Source of the DNA: Carboxylicivirga sp.
Lineage (GTDB): Bacteria; Bacteroidota; Bacteroidia; Bacteroidales; Marinilabiliaceae
Direction of reading: 5' to 3'
Assembly (NCBI GenBank): GCA_025210475.1
Contig: JAOARW010000022.1
Span: forward strand, 21,372-85,371
DNA: 64,000 nt
Shown: piece by piece, positions 23,567 to 32,680 of the stretch
Layout: every line of letters starts with the position of its first letter
How positions within the stretch are numbered: the stretch's first letter is position 1
The notes under the pieces: generated by a model
The model's database searches: none
What the model was told of the DNA's origin: nothing
Seen by the model: the letters and a program-made list of their open reading frames with translations, nothing else
Program-made: the position numbers and the translations under genes

Positions 23567-26224
23567 CTATTGCTTCTCAAAATACAGTAATTCATCCAGT
23601 GCCACTTCGAAACTTCTCGCTTTTCCTCCGCGAATTACTTTTCCATTAGCTAATTTCCACTTTCCTTTGGGCAAGTGAACGTCCCGGCTGCTTGCTCCTT
23701 GTTTGACAATCGGAGCCACCAATATTTTTTCGCCCAACATAAATTGATCATGAATTTTTGCAAAGCCCTGCTGAGGATAGTTATATTCCATTGGGCGCAT
23801 GATGGGCTCGCCTGTTTTTGCCGCTGTTTTTGCCAGTTCAAGGATGTAGTCCTTGTATTTCTGACGAATATCCACCGCTGCCTTAACTGCTTTTTGATGC
23901 TTTTCATCCAATATGCGCCAGGGCGCTGCCGAAAATTGCATCATTGGCATAAGCGCATGGCATTGTGCTGAACGTACCACCAACTCCTGATCAATAATAG
24001 CGCCATCGAGGAATGATTTGTATTGCCCACCGCCTATCATATCGGGACATGAAAATGGATAACCCATAATACCTTCCACCAACATTTGCGGTATTAACCA
24101 ATTTAGATGATGCCAACTGTGGTCTTTATCGTGAAGACGTTCGGCCAATGGTTGTCCTCCCATTTTCCACATCGCACGGTATTCGTTTAATGGAAAATCA
24201 AGGCCAATCTCACCATACAGTTTTGAATGATCGTTAGGTGATAAGCCTTTTAAATCAACATCGCCGGTATAAAAACGAGCGTCGCCGGCATCGAGCTTAA
24301 AACCATCAACACCATAATCGTCAACCAGGCCTTGTAACTCATCTTTGAACCACTTTTGTGCATCGGGATTGGAAAGATCGAGCAAAGCACTCACCCCATT
24401 CCACCAGCGAATCATAGCTGTTTGTCCGGACTTATTCTTCAGGAAATAACCTTTACCTTCCAACTCACGGTAAACATCACAATCGGGACTTAGAAACGGA
24501 CATACCCATAGCATTACCTTGTAACCCATATCGTGCAACTCATTCATCATGGCTTTGGGGTCATCAAAACGCCCCTCATGAAAATTCCATTTGCCGTAGT
24601 CTTCCTGCCAGTTGTCGTCAATCATCAACACGCCCGCAGGATAACCATTACGCTTTATGTCTTTGGCATATCTAAGAATATCATTCTGGTTCTGATCGTA
24701 CATCAGCTCAATCCAGGTATTGTATTGCGGTGCAGTAAAAAGCAATTCATCCGGCATTTTGCCTGACGCAGGAAAATAATTATCACTGGCAAACTGAAAA
24801 CCGGCTTTCAAACCTCCTTTGACCTGATCTTTTTTGATCTCATCGCGACTGGATACAATTAGCTTGTTAGGCGTATTTTCAACCCTCAAAGGCTCTTCAC
24901 TCCACAGTATGTCGCCCTGGTCAGACAGGATCAATGGCTGCACCTGGTTCCCATATCCCATGCCCCAGGTATCAAACTCAAGTTCTTCATCGAAAGGCAT
25001 CTTGTGTCCTTGACCTATCAGTCCCATCCACCAATTGCTGTTATCTTTTTTATCAATCTCGATCGTATGTGTGATCGTACCGTCCTTCTTTGAACTCACG
25101 CCTTCCAGTGTCCATTCACTTTTCCAGCTAAGAATAGGCTCGCCATTCTCAAATTCCAGAGGCAACCAAATGTAACGGCCGTCAATGGCATTCTCTGGCA
25201 TCCATCGATCGCCCATGTAAATAAATTGCCCTTTTTGTGCATCAACCGGCAATACAAAAGTACTTTGGGAATGAAAAGTAAGATGGGCATCTTTACCACG
25301 ACAAGGGTTACCTAGCTCGCGCCAGGGACCAAAGGGTAAATCTGCCACAGCCGAACGCGCAGCATTAGGACGCCACCCCGTGCAATCCGAAGCAATGAGG
25401 TAATACTTTCCATTGCTTTTAAACATCGCAGGTGCCTCCATGTAACGGTTCGGAAATGCTCGCGCATATTTGCCGGAACACGATAGATAATCGTCACTCA
25501 ATTGTGAGATATGCAAGGTACTGTTTTCCTCCGATGAATAAATGTGGTAAGCTTTACCATCGTCATCGACAAACAAATTCATATCGCGTGCCATCTGACC
25601 ATTGGCAAAATCGCGTCCCAGAATATTTAAGCTATCAACATGAGCAGGAAGATCACCATAACCACCTCCATAATTTGCCTTTAATCCGTCCGTCGGGATT
25701 GTCTTGTGAAAGGCATGTACATTGATGGGCCAATGTCCCCGATTGATGCGCATGCTTTTGATAAAGGTAAAGGGACCTGTTGCTTTATCGGCAACCGCTA
25801 CACCGGATCGAGCCGCATCATAGCCCATACTTTTAAGTTCCAGATGGAACCACATCACATACTTGCCTGTTTTCTTATTAAAAATCACCTTGGGACGTTC
25901 CAGAATACAGCCTTTGGCTATATCGTGTTTCGGATCTGTTGTGTTTACCTTAAGCGCAATGCCTTCATCTTTCCAATTGTAGAGATCAGTAGATGAATAG
26001 CAATGGACACCTACTTCGGCTTTATTACCGGCCTTGCCCGCTACTTTATGCTCACCGTACCAATAATAGGTATTACCTATTTTAAGGATGCCTCCTCCAT
26101 GGGCATTGATATGTTTCCCATTATTATCCTTCCAGATCTGACCGGGTTGAAAAGAATTATTTTGTGCTATTCCATTAAACCCTATTAATAGGAATAAACA
26201 TAACTTCCAGATAGATTTCTTCAT
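23567..26224 (-). CDS. GH43-GH31 fusion glycosidase (885 aa)
   Basis: A single 885-aa secreted protein (signal peptide MKKSIWKLCLFLLIGFNGIAQ) with two complete catalytic modules. Residues about 25-375 are a GH43 propeller of the NAHGGG group (INAHGGGILKIGNTYYWYGEHK, CILERPKV, YMEAPAMF with Glu263). Residues about 385-885 are a GH31 module: a short beta-sandwich, then a TIM barrel with GVLMIDDNWQ, nucleophile Asp645 in GFKLDAGD and acid/base Asp728 in CPDMIGGG. No signal peptide or frameshift marks the junction, so this is a true fusion. GH31 members act on alpha-glucosides, alpha-xylosides or alpha-galactosides. Fusion implies that the two bonds are met in sequence on the same side chain. It heads its unit and has the repeat-type promoter (site 3). 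Confidence 0.92.
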   Translation of the reverse strand: MKKSIWKLCLFLLIGFNGIAQNNSFQPGQIWKDNNGKHINAHGGGILKIGNTYYWYGEHKVAGKAGNKAEVGVHCYSSTDLYNWKDEGIALKVNTTDPKHDIAKGCILERPKVIFNKKTGKYVMWFHLELKSMGYDAARSGVAVADKATGPFTFIKSMRINRGHWPINVHAFHKTIPTDGLKANYGGGYGDLPAHVDSLNILGRDFANGQMARDMNLFVDDDGKAYHIYSSEENSTLHISQLSDDYLSCSGKYARAFPNRYMEAPAMFKSNGKYYLIASDCTGWRPNAARSAVADLPFGPWRELGNPCRGKDAHLTFHSQSTFVLPVDAQKGQFIYMGDRWMPENAIDGRYIWLPLEFENGEPILSWKSEWTLEGVSSKKDGTITHTIEIDKKDNSNWWMGLIGQGHKMPFDEELEFDTWGMGYGNQVQPLILSDQGDILWSEEPLRVENTPNKLIVSSRDEIKKDQVKGGLKAGFQFASDNYFPASGKMPDELLFTAPQYNTWIELMYDQNQNDILRYAKDIKRNGYPAGVLMIDDNWQEDYGKWNFHEGRFDDPKAMMNELHDMGYKVMLWVCPFLSPDCDVYRELEGKGYFLKNKSGQTAMIRWWNGVSALLDLSNPDAQKWFKDELQGLVDDYGVDGFKLDAGDARFYTGDVDLKGLSPNDHSKLYGEIGLDFPLNEYRAMWKMGGQPLAERLHDKDHSWHHLNWLIPQMLVEGIMGYPFSCPDMIGGGQYKSFLDGAIIDQELVVRSAQCHALMPMMQFSAAPWRILDEKHQKAVKAAVDIRQKYKDYILELAKTAAKTGEPIMRPMEYNYPQQGFAKIHDQFMLGEKILVAPIVKQGASSRDVHLPKGKWKLANGKVIRGGKARSFEVALDELLYFEKQ

Positions 26225-26262
26225 CTTCAGATTAACTTGTTACTATTGGTTTAAAAAATATT

Positions 26263-26286
26263 TAAATGGTTTCCGTAAACCATTTA
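26263..26286 (-). repeat. Perfect 10-bp inverted repeat in the 5' leader of the fusion gene
   Basis: Arms TAAATGGTTT (26263-26272) and AAACCATTTA (26277-26286) flank a 4-base spacer, CCGT. With the -7 box at 26298-26305 the transcript should start near 26291, so the hairpin would sit at the very 5' end of the mRNA. It could stabilise the transcript or be a protein-binding operator downstream of the start point. Confidence 0.6.
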
Positions 26287-26297
26287 TTACACGTTTT

Positions 26298-26362
26298 CAA
26301 ATGTATCAGCTTAATAGCCTCTGTAGGTTGAATATTAGGTCATATTGGTAGAATAATCTTTC
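26298..26362 (-). promoter_or_regulatory. Promoter with 21-bp-period direct repeat (site 3, before GH43-GH31)
   Basis: Half-sites GGTTGAATATTAGGTC (26326-26341) and GGTAGAATAATCTTTC (26347-26362) are 21 bp apart on the plus strand, with spacer ATATT as in site 4. CAAATGTA (26298-26305; TACATTTG on the coding strand) lies exactly 20 bp away and fits TAnnTTTG. The gene-proximal half-site is the most degenerate of the eight. Confidence 0.75.
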
Positions 26363-26502
26363 TAAGAACAGAAAATCAGATCTGCCAAAGCTTTGCTTTA
26401 AATAAAATATACCCAATAGATATATTGGCCTAAGGTCATCTACTATTAGCAGTGATTTTGTAATTTCTTATTTTATCAAACAACACATATTTCATCATGA
26501 TC

Positions 26503-28794
26503 CTACAAAGAAGTCACCATCAGCTTAAAAACAGAAACTGGTACGTTGCTGCACTTTTTAGCAAAAACTAACTTCAAAGCACTAGTGACAACAAGTCTCT
26601 CGAATTTAATTTCATTTATCGCCTGGTAATTTCCACTGGTTTCAAACAGCAACTGATTATCTTCATTATAAATCTTATAATCCCCCACAACAAAAGGAAT
26701 TTCTGACTCAGGGTGCTCCATTAAATTACACTCCAAGGCATGATCATAATCCGCATCGAAAAACAGTTTAACACCTGATATTTCCTGTGGTGAATCCCAT
26801 TTAACAAATAGTTCAGGATTTGATTCATCCAAGTCGGCTATCCATGCATTAACACCCCCATTTGAGCTTGGGCGAATTTCGCCGTTTAAAACTTTCTCCG
26901 GATCAAAACACTGAATAGCAGGTTTAACATGCAAGGCCAGATTTTTACCTGCCGGACGGCGTTCAGGTGTCCAAAATTCAAAGGTATCCAAGCCTAAATC
27001 TAAAGCCGGCTCTTGCTTTCCATAATTAGAAACTGCCTTATTAATTTTATTTTGAACCGTCATTATACCGGTGACGCGCTGTTCACTTAATGCCACCTCT
27101 ACCTGATTGTTTTGCATAAAAGCCAGATAAACATATGTATCTGCTTCCAATTGAAAATCAGTGCCGATTTCAATCTCTTGCTCACCTTGTTTTAGTTCAA
27201 ACTGAAGCTCCTGTAATTTTTTGTCTGGCGTATAATGTTTATTGGAACTTCCGGTCATAAATGCAACGGAAAGCTGCGCAGCCTCCTTAGCTCGTACTGT
27301 CACCTTAAAGCGATAATCAGTGGTAGCTGCCAAGGGGAGTAACTGTGCTGTGCTAAAATTTAACTTCTGCCACTCGCCATTAGCCACCATCTTTTCCAGT
27401 TTTAAGGTTGATGTGGCTGATAGCTGAGCCTGTGCGGTCAGATCCTTTTTATCCTTCCATTCCAATCGAGGAATACTTTGTCCAATTATATTGAGTTCTT
27501 GCTGTAGCTCACCAATATTTTCTTCGTTACCTAATTCTCTGTTTGTATAAGCATTTTTCTGACAAAGAGCGGCTGCCATTCCTACAGCCTGTGCACCCAG
27601 TGCACACGTAAGCATCACCCGCGACGACCCAAAAGCCACATGAGAGGCACTTATAATGCGTCCGGCCAAAAACAGGTTATCAATATCTTTACTGTAAAAA
27701 CAACGATACGGTATGGTGTAAACACCTTTACTATGCCACTGTGAACAGGAATTATGCTTGCTATAGATACCATCCGCCGGGTGTAAGTCCATCGCCCAAC
27801 CACCATAGGCCACTGCATCAAAATAATCACGTTGTTCTACAATATCCTTTTGATTCAACATGTAGTCGCCTTCAAAGCGTCGGCTTTCGCGTTTACCAGG
27901 CACAGTGCCAACCCATTCGAGTGTTAAGTTTTCTGCCTCCGGATATTCACCGCTATTTTTGACATAATCCCAAATACCATATACCACTTTCCATAATTCC
28001 AGCTTTATATCTTCCGACTGATAAATGGTATTTAAGCGTCCACCATATTCAACCCACCAAAGTTTACATCCATGCTGATTAAACTGATAGTTTTTGATAC
28101 GTGGTAACTCAGATGCATTTTTAATGGCAAATGAAGGAGCTTTATAACTAACCGGTTTTCCGGTATCTTTTGTGTAGAAGTATAAAGAATGTCCCAACAA
28201 GTCGCCATAATCTTCAATATTAGGTGCAAATCCTTCATCAAATTCATCAGCCTCTTCGGCTCCCATTCGAAATGATGCTCCAGCTAGAAACGAAACTATA
28301 CCGTCGCCTGTGGCATCACAAAAGTAATTGGCATTAATCGTATAATGTATCGAATTCTGACTACAAAAAGCTCCAATACTTTTGATCTTCTTATCCCCAT
28401 CTTTTTCTACTTCATAAACAGAAGTATTCAATAAAAGTGTAATATTTTCTTCCTCTAAAACCTTCTCTAAAAGAATTGTATCAAAAATAAGTGGATTACC
28501 TTCTGAATTACGTTTAAGATTTTCAAGAAGTATTTCATTAATTAAACCACTCTCTCGCGACCATCGGTTATTGTTGCCCATGTGCGATGTAGCACCCAAA
28601 GCCCACAAACGTACTTCACTCGATGCGTTACCACCCAACACCGGCCGATCTTGAATCAATACAACTTTTAATCCCTGACGGGCTGCAACAATGGCTGCAC
28701 ATACACCCGACAAACCACCTCCTGCTACAGTCAGGTCAACCTTATAATGAATGATTTTATTTTGTCTCGACTTTTCTGTTCCTTCTTTAATCAT
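26503..28794 (-). CDS. FAD-dependent oxidoreductase with C-terminal F5/8C-like domain
   Basis: A 763-aa flavoprotein of the FAD_oxidored type often found in PULs. The dinucleotide-binding motif VAGGGLSGVCAA is at about 23-34, followed by GGNASSEVRLWALG, and the FAD domain runs to about residue 430 (IISASHVAFGSSRVMLTCALGAQAVGMAAALC). The rest is beta-rich; the end (about 610-763, NLALHVKPAIQCFDPEKVLNGEIRPSSNGG) looks like a discoidin-type domain. There is no signal peptide, so it is probably cytoplasmic. The stop of the sodium symporter gene lies 1 bp before its start, so the two are translationally linked. The probable role is oxidation of an imported sugar or sugar derivative. The reaction is unknown. 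Confidence 0.8.
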   Translation of the reverse strand: MIKEGTEKSRQNKIIHYKVDLTVAGGGLSGVCAAIVAARQGLKVVLIQDRPVLGGNASSEVRLWALGATSHMGNNNRWSRESGLINEILLENLKRNSEGNPLIFDTILLEKVLEEENITLLLNTSVYEVEKDGDKKIKSIGAFCSQNSIHYTINANYFCDATGDGIVSFLAGASFRMGAEEADEFDEGFAPNIEDYGDLLGHSLYFYTKDTGKPVSYKAPSFAIKNASELPRIKNYQFNQHGCKLWWVEYGGRLNTIYQSEDIKLELWKVVYGIWDYVKNSGEYPEAENLTLEWVGTVPGKRESRRFEGDYMLNQKDIVEQRDYFDAVAYGGWAMDLHPADGIYSKHNSCSQWHSKGVYTIPYRCFYSKDIDNLFLAGRIISASHVAFGSSRVMLTCALGAQAVGMAAALCQKNAYTNRELGNEENIGELQQELNIIGQSIPRLEWKDKKDLTAQAQLSATSTLKLEKMVANGEWQKLNFSTAQLLPLAATTDYRFKVTVRAKEAAQLSVAFMTGSSNKHYTPDKKLQELQFELKQGEQEIEIGTDFQLEADTYVYLAFMQNNQVEVALSEQRVTGIMTVQNKINKAVSNYGKQEPALDLGLDTFEFWTPERRPAGKNLALHVKPAIQCFDPEKVLNGEIRPSSNGGVNAWIADLDESNPELFVKWDSPQEISGVKLFFDADYDHALECNLMEHPESEIPFVVGDYKIYNEDNQLLFETSGNYQAINEIKFERLVVTSALKLVFAKKCSNVPVSVFKLMVTSL

Positions 28795-28795
28795 C

Positions 28796-30445
28796 TTAAT
28801 TGAATTTGAGTTTTATGTTAGGGTGAATTATTAAAGAAAGTATTATCACCATTACTCCCACTGATAGCACCAGTTCCATGCTGCTGTCGGACAAGAGTCC
28901 CAAGACAGCAATCAATACACCTACAATGCCCAGTGTGATGGATAACACCTTTAATCCGTATTCATTTTGAGAAGATGTTTGTTCTTCAACAACTTCTTCA
29001 GAAAGCTTACTCTTGTAGTTTAAATAATCTTCTGAAATTGCATTTTTATATCGTGCATATATTTCGTAGGCCAATAACATACCTAATGGTAATAGTGCTC
29101 CCAGCAGCATTTCACTGGCACGACTTAAGGCAGCTCCCGTTACCGGTTCTGCTAAGAATTTTACACCCACATTTATAAAAAGACTAATGCTTGTAATCCA
29201 AAGGATGGATTTACCACTGTGATATTTCGAAAAGATAGCCCATATTGGTGGTCCGTATAAAGAACAACCGGTAACCGCTCCTACACTTAATACAACGTTT
29301 ACAATGCCACCTGCTGCCGGCACAATTAAAGCAACTGCAATGGTAGCCAAACCAAATATTAAGGTCGAGAGCTTAGCCACTTTCATGGTTGAACCAATCG
29401 TAGCATTAGGTCTTAGTACCTTGTAAATATCATTGGTAATGACCGATGCCGCCAAATTTAAAGTTGTATTAACAGAACTGGCTGTTGCGAAAATCATACC
29501 TCCCAACATGAGGCCAAGCATACCATTTGGTAAAACCTGTTTACAAGCCAGCAAATAAGCCCCTTCATTCTCCAGACCGCTAAGCTCAGGATTCATCACG
29601 CGATAAACCATCGGTGGAAGCATCCAGATAAGTGGACTTAGTAAATATAACCAGGCAAAAGATAATCCAACCTTTTTGGCGGCTTTTACCGAACCAACAC
29701 TTGTGTAACGCTGAACATAGGCCCAGTTGCCCCCTATAAATATTGTGTTATAAACAGCAAAGGCTATAATGAACCACAGACTGTATTCCCCGCCGGTAAT
29801 GTTAAAGAAATCGCTCGGGGCCTTTTCAACAAAAGAAGACAAACCTCCCACATTATCAACCGACAAAATGACAACTATTACTACGGCAGCCGTTAAAATC
29901 ACAAACTGAAGCACATCGGTAATAATAACAGCCCACAGACCACCCACAACGGTATACAATAAAATTAAAAGTCCAAGAACAATTACACAGGCTTCGATTG
30001 AAAAACCAGTTGATACATTAACAATTTTGGCAACCGGATATAAAAATGCCCCGGTATAGGCCAATGACAAAACCAGAATCAAATAGGTATAGAACTTTTG
30101 TGTGCGATCTCCTAAACGCTTACGCACAAACTCAGCCGCGGTGAGGCTTTGTGTTCGTTTCCATCCCGGTGCAATATAATAAGCTACTATAAAACCTCCC
30201 AAACACATGGTTAGCTGAATGGTAACTGCTACAAATCCCAATTCATATGCAATCGATCCCCAAACAACAAATGTGCCGGCAGAGAAGAAACTCATAAATA
30301 ATGACAAGCCACTTATTGACCAGGGCACCGCACCTCCGGCCGCAAAGTAAGACTTCATGTCTGATCCCCGCTTTCGGAACGACAACCCTGCCATGACTAT
30401 TAAAATCGAAAACAATATTATTACTGAATAATCAATAATCCCCAT
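28796..30445 (-). CDS. Sodium:solute symporter (SSS family)
   Basis: A polytopic membrane transporter of the SSS/SGLT family with about 13 hydrophobic segments. Family features are YFAAGGAVPWSISGLSLFMSFFSAGTFV at the first and second helices, GGLWAVIITDVLQF (a conserved SSS signature) and GMIFATASSVNTTLNLAASVITNDIYK. It should import a sugar or uronate-like product across the inner membrane with Na+. I chose the ATG at 30445. The longer frame begins at a TTG at 30520, inside the end of the GH31 gene, and would add 25 hydrophilic residues. The gene lies 43 bp after the GH31 and 1 bp before the FAD oxidoreductase, suggesting hydrolysis, import and oxidation of one compound. Confidence 0.9.
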   Translation of the reverse strand: MGIIDYSVIILFSILIVMAGLSFRKRGSDMKSYFAAGGAVPWSISGLSLFMSFFSAGTFVVWGSIAYELGFVAVTIQLTMCLGGFIVAYYIAPGWKRTQSLTAAEFVRKRLGDRTQKFYTYLILVLSLAYTGAFLYPVAKIVNVSTGFSIEACVIVLGLLILLYTVVGGLWAVIITDVLQFVILTAAVVIVVILSVDNVGGLSSFVEKAPSDFFNITGGEYSLWFIIAFAVYNTIFIGGNWAYVQRYTSVGSVKAAKKVGLSFAWLYLLSPLIWMLPPMVYRVMNPELSGLENEGAYLLACKQVLPNGMLGLMLGGMIFATASSVNTTLNLAASVITNDIYKVLRPNATIGSTMKVAKLSTLIFGLATIAVALIVPAAGGIVNVVLSVGAVTGCSLYGPPIWAIFSKYHSGKSILWITSISLFINVGVKFLAEPVTGAALSRASEMLLGALLPLGMLLAYEIYARYKNAISEDYLNYKSKLSEEVVEEQTSSQNEYGLKVLSITLGIVGVLIAVLGLLSDSSMELVLSVGVMVIILSLIIHPNIKLKFN

Positions 30446-30488
30446 CCCATTTAGTTTTAAATATACCTTAATATCTTTTCTACAATTA

Positions 30489-32678
30489 TTACTTAATCTG
30501 GTAACTATTTCCTTCAACAATTGGAAATTCTATAAATCCGTTACCTTTTTTGATTTGTATTTCTTTACCTGTTTTTACTTCTTTAACTGTTGCTTTATCC
30601 ACTTGCTTGGCAGCTACTTCAAAGGTGTATTTTTCACCTTCTTTTAGTGTATAGAAGTTTGAAATACCCTCGTTATTTACATCGTAAACACGAGCCAGTA
30701 ATTGATCAGTATTGGCTTGTCTTAAGATGACAATTCCTTTTCCTCCAACAAAGCATGGAACTTTCTCCAAAGGAAGTTCATAATCAGATAAAGTAACTGG
30801 ACCTTCAAAGCGTTTACCAGTTTCCCAATCATACCAAACTCCTTCGGGCAGGTAAATATCTTTTTTGCCTTCCTTATAATTTTTCAAGAGTGGTGTGGCC
30901 AAAACGGATTCTCCAATCATCCATTGAAATTTATCCGATTCCACGGCTGCAGTATCATTCGAGAATGCAATACTTAATGGTGTTAAGGTATAAGGAAAGC
31001 CTGTTTCGTGAGTCATCATTCCGGCACTGTATAAGTATGGTACCAACTCATAATGAAAATCTACGGTTTTCTTAAAGGTCTTCTGCTCCCCGGCACTCCA
31101 TTTCGATGGATAAGCTCCAACCGCCATTCCGGCAGTTAAGGATAATAACCACGAATGACGAATATTGGCATCAATAGCTTTTACATTATGCATATTGTGC
31201 ACCCCACATACATCAGAATATACGTTTGGCATTCCGCTGGCAGCATATTGCAAATAATTGATTGTTGTTCGGCCTTTCATCGACTGAACGCCGGTATCGT
31301 TAATTCTAAGCAGGGTCCCTGGTGCAGAAAACTCACCACAACGTGCCATAACATGTCCCCCTTCATTGGCAATTGCCTCCATGGGTTTATTAAAAATTGA
31401 CGTTTCTTCATCCAAATCCATCATGGTATCTTCTTTAATACCATCTACTCCCCATTTACTGTAGTGTTTTTGATACCAGGCTGCTGCCCCGGGGATGTTT
31501 CCGTCCAATAAGTAACATGGTACAATTGGAAAAACTCCTGAAGTAATGGTTCTTACCTGCCCATTCTTATCTGTTAACAGATAACCTTTCTTAAAAGCTT
31601 CATCCGACAGGTCGTTTCCATAATAGGACTTAACTTTCAGATTCTTATCACGTTTCTTTGTTTTGGGGTAAAAAGGTCCTCCCGAAGGAACAAAGTTTGT
31701 TCTTAAACCAATCATCCAATAGATATCGTTCCGATGCATCCAGTTTTTGAATTCTCCGGTATCCGGAAATTTTTTACCAAAACGGCCAAAACTAGTCGTG
31801 GTACCACCAACATCCCAAAAACCAGATCCGGTTACAGCCCATCGGATTGGGTATCCCTCTTTGTGAAATTTATCGAGGATATCCTTTACAGTAAATTGAT
31901 TGGTATTCCAGCCCAAAGCATCCCACGACTCCCAACCCAATTCAAACAAGCGGGATTTGGGTTTAATATCCTCATAACCATTCTGATTTCTGATCTTTTT
32001 ATAGTTAGCGTAAATCTGTTTGCTATCACCTACGAAGAAATAAAATGTTGATTTCCCTTCTCTTTCCGTATTTAATTGATAGGTATTCTCCGAAAGGGTA
32101 ACGCTTTTCTTACCCCGATCAAAAAATACACCAGCAAAGCTATTTTTCGGGAAAATGGTGAAGGTACTTAACCAACGTTTTCCTCCTCCATTATTCTCAA
32201 TCGTAAATTGCTTTTCTTCGGCACCCGCTAAATCAAAAGTTTTATTCCAGCCTCCGGCATCACCTAAACCGTGTGCAACGGGCATACCACCAAAACGTAA
32301 TGAAACTTTATTTTCGCCTTCATTTCCTGGTTCTACCATAACAGTTGCAATACCATTTTCAAACGATATTTTGACTTTGGCCTGCCGGTTATTTGAAGTA
32401 TTTGCCTCCAACACAATTACGCCATCATCATTTGATAACACATTGGCGTTTGTTACAGGTCGATCGTTGATAAATAATCCAGAAACGGTATCACCCGGTA
32501 CCATTATGCCCTGTTTCTTTTCCTCAAACTGCAATTGCATGTTCCCGGTATTCACCGTCAGTGTATGTGAACCACTTTTTAATTGCAATCCTTTACTACC
32601 TGCATTTGTGCATGAATTGACAAGTGTGGAAATTGCCAAAAATGCTATAACTAAACCTTTATTTATCAATTTATTCAT
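30489..32678 (-). CDS. GH31 alpha-glycosidase, lipoprotein (729 aa)
   Basis: A GH31 enzyme with lipobox Cys23 (LVNSC). The N-terminal beta-sandwich (about 30-235) precedes the TIM barrel (about 240-580) and beta-sandwich C-terminal domains. The nucleophile is probably Asp417 in GVDGIKEDTMMD and the acid/base Asp489 in NVYSDVCG, the position of the HDIGGF motif in other members. It lacks the GH43 partner of the other GH31 here and is only distantly related to it. Possible activities are alpha-xylosidase, alpha-glucosidase or alpha-galactosidase. It lies 2 bp after the GH43-like gene at 32681 and starts the GH31-symporter-oxidoreductase trio. Confidence 0.88.
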   Translation of the reverse strand: MNKLINKGLVIAFLAISTLVNSCTNAGSKGLQLKSGSHTLTVNTGNMQLQFEEKKQGIMVPGDTVSGLFINDRPVTNANVLSNDDGVIVLEANTSNNRQAKVKISFENGIATVMVEPGNEGENKVSLRFGGMPVAHGLGDAGGWNKTFDLAGAEEKQFTIENNGGGKRWLSTFTIFPKNSFAGVFFDRGKKSVTLSENTYQLNTEREGKSTFYFFVGDSKQIYANYKKIRNQNGYEDIKPKSRLFELGWESWDALGWNTNQFTVKDILDKFHKEGYPIRWAVTGSGFWDVGGTTTSFGRFGKKFPDTGEFKNWMHRNDIYWMIGLRTNFVPSGGPFYPKTKKRDKNLKVKSYYGNDLSDEAFKKGYLLTDKNGQVRTITSGVFPIVPCYLLDGNIPGAAAWYQKHYSKWGVDGIKEDTMMDLDEETSIFNKPMEAIANEGGHVMARCGEFSAPGTLLRINDTGVQSMKGRTTINYLQYAASGMPNVYSDVCGVHNMHNVKAIDANIRHSWLLSLTAGMAVGAYPSKWSAGEQKTFKKTVDFHYELVPYLYSAGMMTHETGFPYTLTPLSIAFSNDTAAVESDKFQWMIGESVLATPLLKNYKEGKKDIYLPEGVWYDWETGKRFEGPVTLSDYELPLEKVPCFVGGKGIVILRQANTDQLLARVYDVNNEGISNFYTLKEGEKYTFEVAAKQVDKATVKEVKTGKEIQIKKGNGFIEFPIVEGNSYQIK

Positions 32679-32680
32679 GG

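Noticed and set aside
26413..26428. CCAATA/TATTGG hairpin as terminator of the FAD oxidoreductase gene
   Set aside because: The stem is only 6 bp, AT-rich and without a T-tract, so it is not reported as a terminator.
30446..30520. N-terminal extension of the sodium symporter from a TTG
   Set aside because: The extension overlaps the GH31 stop and is hydrophilic, while the ATG at 30445 begins directly before the first membrane helix.
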